Assembly (NCBI GenBank): GCA_016720635.1 | Contig: JADKKF010000012.1 | Span: 1-11,380 of the forward strand | DNA from: Saprospiraceae bacterium | GTDB taxonomy: Bacteria > Bacteroidota > Bacteroidia > Chitinophagales > Saprospiraceae | Length of the DNA stretch: 11,380 nucleotides | Direction: 5' to 3' | In this document: positions 7,578 through 11,380 of the stretch, one piece after another | Layout: every line of letters begins with the position of its first letter | How positions within the stretch are numbered: the first letter of the stretch is position 1 | Notes under the pieces: model-generated | Databases searched by the model: none | What the model was told of the DNA's origin: nothing | The model's input: only the letters and a program-made list of their open reading frames with translations | Position numbers and translations under genes: made by a program

Positions 7578-8824
7578 CTATTTCATTTGCGCCACCATCA
7601 AATCATACGCATCGGCAGCTGTATCATTACTCGTTTTGCCAATATATTTGAGCAGCATTTGTTCTGTACTGTGGCCAGTAATGTTCTTTAGGATAGCAGT
7701 TGAAACCTTCCCGTAATAGTTTGTTGCAAAACTGCGGCGTCCAACATGCGAGCTGATAAGCTCATACTTGGGAAATTCACCTTCTTTGTAATGATTTTCC
7801 ACTCGCTTCTTGACCCGAATTATGGTATCTATTCTTGCCCTTTGGCATACTTCCTTCGCGTATTCATTGAATTTTTGATCACTAATGGGCCGCGGAAAAT
7901 TGCCTTGTCTCTTTTTAAGTATTTCGTCCACCTCTGGTAACAATGGAATAGTCACCGGCGCTCCTGTTTTCTTCTGGGTGAGCTCGATAAAACTCCTGTT
8001 CTGATCCCTACGAATCATCGAAGGTTTCATACGCATGAAATCCGAAACTCGTTGGCCAGTGGAACAAGCTACCAATAACCAATCTCTTACGTTGTCTAAA
8101 TAGTCAGCCAGGTCAGACAGATCCCGCACCAGGTCGATTTCTCTTGGCTCCAGGTATATCATTGGGTTTTTGTCCTTAACAGCCTTGACATGCAGGCTGG
8201 CAAATTGAGGGTGCAATTGAAATCCACTTCCCGCAGCATGACGACAAACCGTACGAATCCATTTAAAATCGCGCATAATGGTACCATGAGCGAAACCGTA
8301 TTCCTTATGCCAGGACACAAATATGCTTAGATAAGTCTCATTGACTTCGTCTAATCGATGAATCTTCCCGGCTTGGCTATCAATAGCTTTGAGACGGTTT
8401 AACAGAGAGGCAAGTTTGAATTTTTTGACCGCACTATCCTCATGCTTTTTTAATTCGCTGTAGTACAGCCAATACCCTGTAAGTGTCTCCTCCTGGGTCG
8501 GGATGGGATAGTAGTATTCTGGATTGATTGTTTGAGCCATGATCCGTCAACATGCACGGGTGTGTGGAATTGTGTGTTGAATTGATGGAGAACGTGCTCA
8601 CGGACAGCCGATGTTTCGGTATCGATTTTGGTTTTCAGGTTGGCCCTTTCGACGTCACGAAACTTCGTGCCGGCTGAATATGCCGTCCAAAAGTCCTTGT
8701 CGACCTCGAAGGGGATGCGTCCATAACAGGACATTCTTTTGCCGTCTTCAGTCTTGAAAGTTAACCGAGCCTCAATGTTTGCCCTTTGCTTAGGGGAATT
8801 GTAGGAGAAAGTAAGTGAAGCCAT
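7578..8824 (-). CDS. int: Tyrosine recombinase (integrase) of the element, one frameshift
   Basis: Start ATG 8824 (MASLTFSYNSPKQRANIE); an upstream TTG at 8851 lies in the promoter and is rejected. Two overlapping frames join when one A is restored in the AAA at about 8532-8530, giving WLKTINPEYYYP and 415 residues, the normal length. Domains in order: Bacteroidetes arm-type DNA-binding domain (about 1-100, with GRIPFEVDKDFW), SAM-like core-binding domain (about 115-215), and catalytic domain (about 225-410). All six catalytic residues are visible: Arg259 in STGQRVSDF, Lys about 286 in QKKTGAPV, His360 and Arg363 in SHVGRRSF, His385 in ITGHSTEQM, and Tyr394 in LLKYIG. It is transcribed away from ssrA, whose 3' end, 183 bp upstream, is the likely attachment site. 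It catalyses integration and excision of the element. Confidence 0.93.
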
Positions 8825-8848
8825 TTGTGCCAGAGTATTGATTCTCCC

Positions 8849-8880
8849 CAAAGATAATCAATCCTATTATTCCACACAAA
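8849..8880 (-). promoter_or_regulatory. Bacteroidota-type promoter of the integrase
   Basis: On the minus strand TTTG (8880-8877) is followed after 20 bp by TATCTTTG (8856-8849), matching the Bacteroidota -33 TTTG / -7 TAnnTTTG consensus. Transcription would start near 8843, giving a leader of about 20 nt before the integrase ATG at 8824. Confidence 0.7.
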
Positions 8881-8892
8881 AACCACACGTAC

Positions 8893-8920
8893 AACGAACA
8901 GAAACGAACAAATTCAAACA
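8893..8920. repeat. Three 10-bp-spaced repeats, possible integrase arm sites
   Basis: AACGAACA occurs at 8893-8900 and 8903-8910, with a weaker ATTCAAACA at 8912-8920, all about 10 bp apart and so on one face of the helix. Position between the att site and the integrase gene fits arm-type or excisionase binding sites; that role is inference. Confidence 0.5.
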
Positions 8921-9000
8921 AATAAAAATTATAAATTAATTATTTTGCTGATTTGCAGCGATTTATATATTAAATTGTTCTTTACTGTTTTCATTTGTTT

Positions 9001-9045
9001 CCATGGTGGTGGAGCTGGGGGGAATTGAACCCCCGTCCAGATAAA
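9001..9045. other. attR: Probable attachment site at the ssrA 3' end
   Basis: The integrase gene and promoter abut the 3' tRNA-like end of ssrA, the usual target of tyrosine recombinases. The T-arm and acceptor end (CAGCTCCACCACCATGG on minus) are intact, so insertion preserved the gene. No second copy of this sequence was found in the window, so the exact core is undetermined. Confidence 0.6.
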
Positions 9046-9376
9046 GCTCACATCAGTTTTCTACATGCTTATTTGCAGATCTGGATTTAAGATGGTTTCA
9101 GGTACTGCAACAACGCGATCCCATCCGATTCCCTTTGATTGTCGGCCTTGGGTCAGGACATCCCCTTGGCTTAGTCTGCATTTTATGGTGTGCGTCAGAT
9201 TTTGTAGCAGAAATCAAACCGTAGCACAAAGGCAAGCTAACTACCTAGAATTAGGCTGCCATAGCGAAAGAACGATCGCCGATTGTTGGTCGATAATCAT
9301 TTGGTAACGGGGTGAACTATCATTCCCCGGCATGCTTACTGACACGATACATCTACTGTCGATTCCTGTCAGCCCC
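9007..9376 (-). ncRNA. ssrA: Transfer-messenger RNA (tmRNA)
   Basis: It rescues stalled ribosomes by trans-translation. The 5' end GGGGCTGACAGGAATCGACA (from 9376) and 3' end CAGCTCCACCA (to 9007) pair as a 7-bp acceptor stem, with one G-U pair. The T-arm GGGGGTTCAATTCCCCC lies just inside. The tag frame at 9280-9251 reads GDRSFAMAA then TAA, of the Bacteroidota type (starting with Gly, ending in AMAA) recognised by Clp proteases. The length of 370 nt is usual. It carries no obvious lesion, unlike the surrounding genes. Its 3' end is the target of the element. Confidence 0.96.
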
Positions 9377-9453
9377 GTAAATTCAATGAACAATACTGAT
9401 GTAAACACTGGGTTTATCCGCCGTAGCTTTAGCGAAGGCGGATCAGCCCCGTA
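9369..9453. repeat. 11-bp direct repeat of the ssrA 5' end flanking a hairpin segment
   Basis: TCAGCCCCGTA occurs at 9369-9379 (the ssrA 5' end) and again at 9443-9453, 74 bp away, with similarity continuing to 18 bp with two mismatches. The hairpin at 9416-9443 touches the outer copy. Confidence 0.75.
9416..9443. repeat. Hairpin ATCCGCC...GGCGGAT
   Basis: ATCCGCC (9416-9422) and GGCGGAT (9437-9443) are a perfect 7-bp inverted repeat around a 14-nt loop containing GTAGCTTTAGCGAA. This type of dispersed hairpin is widespread in Bacteroidota intergenic regions (from memory). It would be transcribed in the ssrA leader. Confidence 0.7.
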
Positions 9454-9487
9454 GTTTCAAAGATCTAATCCCCTATAACAAGGGACG

Positions 9488-9495
9488 CAAAGGTA
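9488..9495 (-). promoter_or_regulatory. Possible ssrA promoter -7 box
   Basis: TACCTTTG on the minus strand matches the Bacteroidota -7 consensus TAnnTTTG exactly. No good -33 TTTG lies at the right distance. Start near 9482 would give a ~105-nt 5' leader, removed by RNase P at 9376. Confidence 0.45.
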
Positions 9496-9502
9496 AAGTT
9501 TC

Positions 9503-9541
9503 CCGGCATATGGGCCCACCTGCGGTGGAACCATATGCCGG
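9503..9541. repeat. Large perfect hairpin upstream of ssrA
   Basis: CCGGCATATGG (9503-9513) pairs perfectly with CCATATGCCGG (9531-9541), and inside it CCACC (9516-9520) pairs with GGTGG (9524-9528) around TGC. There is no U-tract, so it is not a classic terminator; a REP-like element is more likely. Confidence 0.75.
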
Positions 9542-9595
9542 TGACGGGTTTTCTCAGGGGTTCGGCTTCGCCTCACCCCTGAAACCCCGTGACCA
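9540..9595. repeat. Imperfect inverted repeat with TCAGGGGT / ACCCCTGA stem
   Basis: TCAGGGGT (9554-9561) and ACCCCTGA (9575-9582) pair exactly. The flanks GGTGACGGGTTT and AACCCCGTGACC extend the pairing to about 20 bp with mismatches. It is contiguous with the previous hairpin. Confidence 0.65.
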
Positions 9596-9780
9596 ATTGA
9601 TTCTGATGGACGAGATAGCCTTTCTATTGAATCCGCTGACCTGTCAGTATTCTATGATTCATTGCGCCTCACCCCTGAAACCCCCCTGACCAATTGATCT
9701 ACGGTCTTTAGGCTCCGGGAAAGGTTTCACGGAATACCCATTGCGGACTGCCAACCTGACTGGATCTCACCCCTGAAACC
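9572..9780. repeat. Degenerate ~97-bp repeat, three copies of CTCACCCCTGAAACC
   Basis: The 15-mer CTCACCCCTGAAACC occurs at 9572-9586, 9668-9682 and 9766-9780, spaced 96 and 98 bp. GACCAATTGAT follows the first two (9591-9601, 9688-9698). The rest of the unit is barely similar, so it is either an old tandem repeat or an array of short conserved boxes. Confidence 0.65.
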
Positions 9781-9799
9781 TCTTACGACTACTTAATGC

Positions 9800-10015
9800 G
9801 GAGCAGGAGGGGCAAACACATTCCTGCCTCTTTCGCCCTTTGCCCCTCCTTCCCTTGCTCCCTTGCTCCTTTGCTCCCTTCCTCCTTGCTCCTTCCTCCT
9901 TCCTCCCTTCCTCCTCCCGCTCCAAATGCCTCGCATTTGGCGGGATCTCCGCTGCTCTTCGACTTGCCCCTTGCTCCTTGCCCCCTGCCCCTTCGCCTTA
10001 GCCTTTTTTGTACCT
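9800..10015. repeat. Pyrimidine-rich low-complexity tract with an internal hairpin
   Basis: The plus strand is nearly all C and T with repeated CTTGCTCC and CTTCCTCC words. It is interrupted by a hairpin, CCAAATGC-CTC-GCATTTGG with CCCG/CGGG flanks (9916-9944). Frames across it are compositional artefacts, not genes. It occupies the region upstream of the aminotransferase. Confidence 0.7.
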
Positions 10016-10043
10016 TGCAGCCCAAAGCAACCTAACCAAACCT

Positions 10044-11273
10044 ATGAATGACGCTGTCCGGAGTCAATTCCCCTCCCTTAAACGGATAGTCAATGGCAGG
10101 CCTGTAGTCCACCTGGATGGACCAGCCGGAACCAGTACCCCAATCCGTGATTGATGCCATGATGCATGTCTATAGCCATAGCAATGCAAATACCCACGGC
10201 CAGTTGTCACCTCTCAAGAGACTGACTAGCTCATCGAACATACCCGTAACCAGGTTGCTGCCCTGCTGGGCGCCGAAGGCGGACATACTATATCCTTTGG
10301 GGCAAATATGACCAGCCTCAACTTTGTACTGGCCAATGCCATCACCAAATCCTCACAACCCGGAGATGAAATCCTGATCACCCAGCTAGTTCACGAAGCC
10401 AACCGAGGCCCACTGGCTCAACCAGCGCAGGCATGGTATCGTGGTACGTGAGGTGCGATTGGAAGAAGATGGTAGCCTGGACTACGCAGACCTCGAAAAA
10501 AGATCAGCGAAAAGACAAGGGTCATCGCCATCGGTCTGGCGTCAAATATTTTGGCACCGTCAATGGGATTGATCGCGTCAGGCAACTGGCATATGAAGTC
10601 GGTGCTCTCCTCGTCGTAGATGGCGTGCATTTCTACCACACTTGCTGACTGATATCAAGGCCATCGATTGTGATTTTCTGCTTTGTTCCGCATACAAGTT
10701 CTATGGTCCTCATGTAGGGATTCTATATTCCCGCCCCGGTGCACTGGATCGTCTTGACACTGATCGCCTCAGAGTGCAGACACAAAATGCGCCTTATCGC
10801 ATCGAACGCGGCACACTCAATCACGCTGCTCTTGCAGGCGTGTCGGCCGCTGTAGATTTTATCGCCTCCAATGGCGAGGGTTCCACGCTGCGAGAAAAAA
10901 TCATCAGCGCTATGGGCCATATCCAAAAGTATGAACGCAGCCTCGCACAGCAACTTTATCTCGGTCTCAGGGACCTTGATGGTGTTGCTATCTGGCCCGC
11001 CTCTCAAGGAAACACAACGCGCACCGACAATCTCCTTTACCGTTGAAAACAAGCGCCCTGAAGATATCTGTCGATACCTCGCTGACCACTCTATCTGTGC
11101 CTTGGGACGGAAACTTCTATGCCATTCGTGCTGTTGAAGCGATGGGCCTGATGGGGCAAGGCGGTGTAACCCGCATGGGTATTGCTGTATATAATACCCC
11201 GGAAGAGATCGATTATGTCATCGCTACTTTAAAGGGGTTTACTCAACGCCTGACCTGCCTCCCCCCGATTTAG
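10044..11273 (+). pseudogene. Cysteine-desulfurase-like class V aminotransferase, eight frameshifts
   Basis: A PLP-dependent enzyme of the cysteine desulfurase-like family (SufS-related, TIGR01976-like), about 410 residues. Recognisable in order: FPSLKR and HLDGPAGT at the N-terminus, VIDAMM-x5-HSNANTHG, ETD-x-LIEHTRNQVAALLGA, ISFGANMTSLNFVLAN, GDEILITQLVHEANRGP, DYADLEKK, VDGVHF, the PLP-lysine site CSAYKFYGPHVGILYSR (Lys codon 10696-10698), ERGTLNHAALAGV, and a C-terminal VYNTPEEIDYVI. The frame changes near 10130, 10204, 10411, 10497, 10553, 10634, 11000 and 11103, with a TAG at 10227-10229 where the family has an acidic residue. Protein-level conservation is high despite this density, and many shifts are short homopolymers, so sequence error is likelier than decay. 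It is outside the element and more GC-rich than the cargo; probably a host gene. The substrate is unknown for most of this family. Confidence 0.85.
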
Positions 11274-11380
11274 CTTGTTTCACAAACCTTGCAATCCCAT
11301 TGCATTGTTATTCGGACCTAATTTTCGAATTTAGATATCCTTCACCGGAGCTAAATTGAAAGCAGATCACCTCTTCAACC
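11274..11380. other. Right end, no gene supported
   Basis: 107 bp after the aminotransferase stop. On the minus strand a frame is open from the edge to a TAA at 11310-11308 (23 codons, EEVICFQFSSGEGYL), which could be the tail of a convergent gene but is too short to assess. Confidence 0.3.

Noticed and set aside
8450..8540. Programmed -1 frameshifting in the integrase
   Set aside because: There is no X-XXY-YYZ slippery heptamer in the zero frame and no clear downstream structure; a lost A in an A run explains it, as in the other genes.
9065..9307. 80-aa plus-strand frame
   Set aside because: Lies entirely antisense within the tmRNA gene.
9503..9541. Rho-independent terminator
   Set aside because: Strong stem but no following T-tract on either strand and no gene ending into it; the flanking genes are divergent.
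9572..9780. CRISPR array
   Set aside because: Only three 15-bp boxes at ~97-bp spacing, and no cas gene in the window.
9789..10051. Three overlapping frames on both strands rich in Pro, Leu, Ser or Arg, Gly
   Set aside because: Products of the pyrimidine-rich low-complexity tract; no plausible protein.
11308..11380. C-terminus of a convergent minus-strand gene
   Set aside because: Only 23 codons visible, with no recognisable motif.

Overview
The window looks like chromosomal DNA of a Bacteroidota species, probably Chitinophagales, Saprospirales or Sphingobacteriales. The evidence is a tmRNA whose tag reads GDRSFAMAA, a promoter of the TTTG / TAnnTTTG type, a VirE_N-DUF3987 replication protein and a Bacteroidetes-style integrase. 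The left ~9 kb is the right end of an integrative element inserted at the 3' end of ssrA. The right ~2.4 kb is host chromosome. The second attachment site is not in the window, so the element continues to the left.

Layout, right to left along the element (minus strand unless stated): ssrA (9376-9007); att/promoter region with 10-bp repeats (8852-9006); tyrosine integrase (8824-7578); an unrecognised protein 5 nt downstream (7572-6871); an excisionase-type HTH protein (6723-6419) that overlaps a small acidic-tailed ORF (6419-6138); a large VirE_N + DUF3987 primase/ATPase-like protein (5930-3644); a 205-aa winged-helix protein (3628-3011); a decayed copy of that protein's C-terminus (2556-2746) with a possible 59-aa ORF antisense beside it; then two convergent HEPN-domain proteins, one on minus (2443-1002) and one on plus running off the left edge (2-982). 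The HEPN pair is the probable cargo, since R-x4-H proteins of this kind often act as RNases in phage defence.

Right of ssrA lies a 667-bp divergent intergenic region full of hairpins and short repeats. It is followed by a plus-strand class V aminotransferase of the cysteine-desulfurase-like family (10044-11273), probably a host gene.

A major caveat affects the whole window. Almost every long gene is broken by single- or double-base indels: integrase 1, HTH 1, VirE-DUF3987 3, minus-strand HEPN 1 plus a stop, aminotransferase 8 plus a stop. Many sit in short homopolymers that read one base too short, and restoring the missing base gives the expected family sequence with correct total length. 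This looks more like uncorrected sequencing error than gene decay, so the annotation joins the pieces. The element's own structural theme is a set of short period-9 tandem arrays at four places around the VirE-DUF3987 operon.
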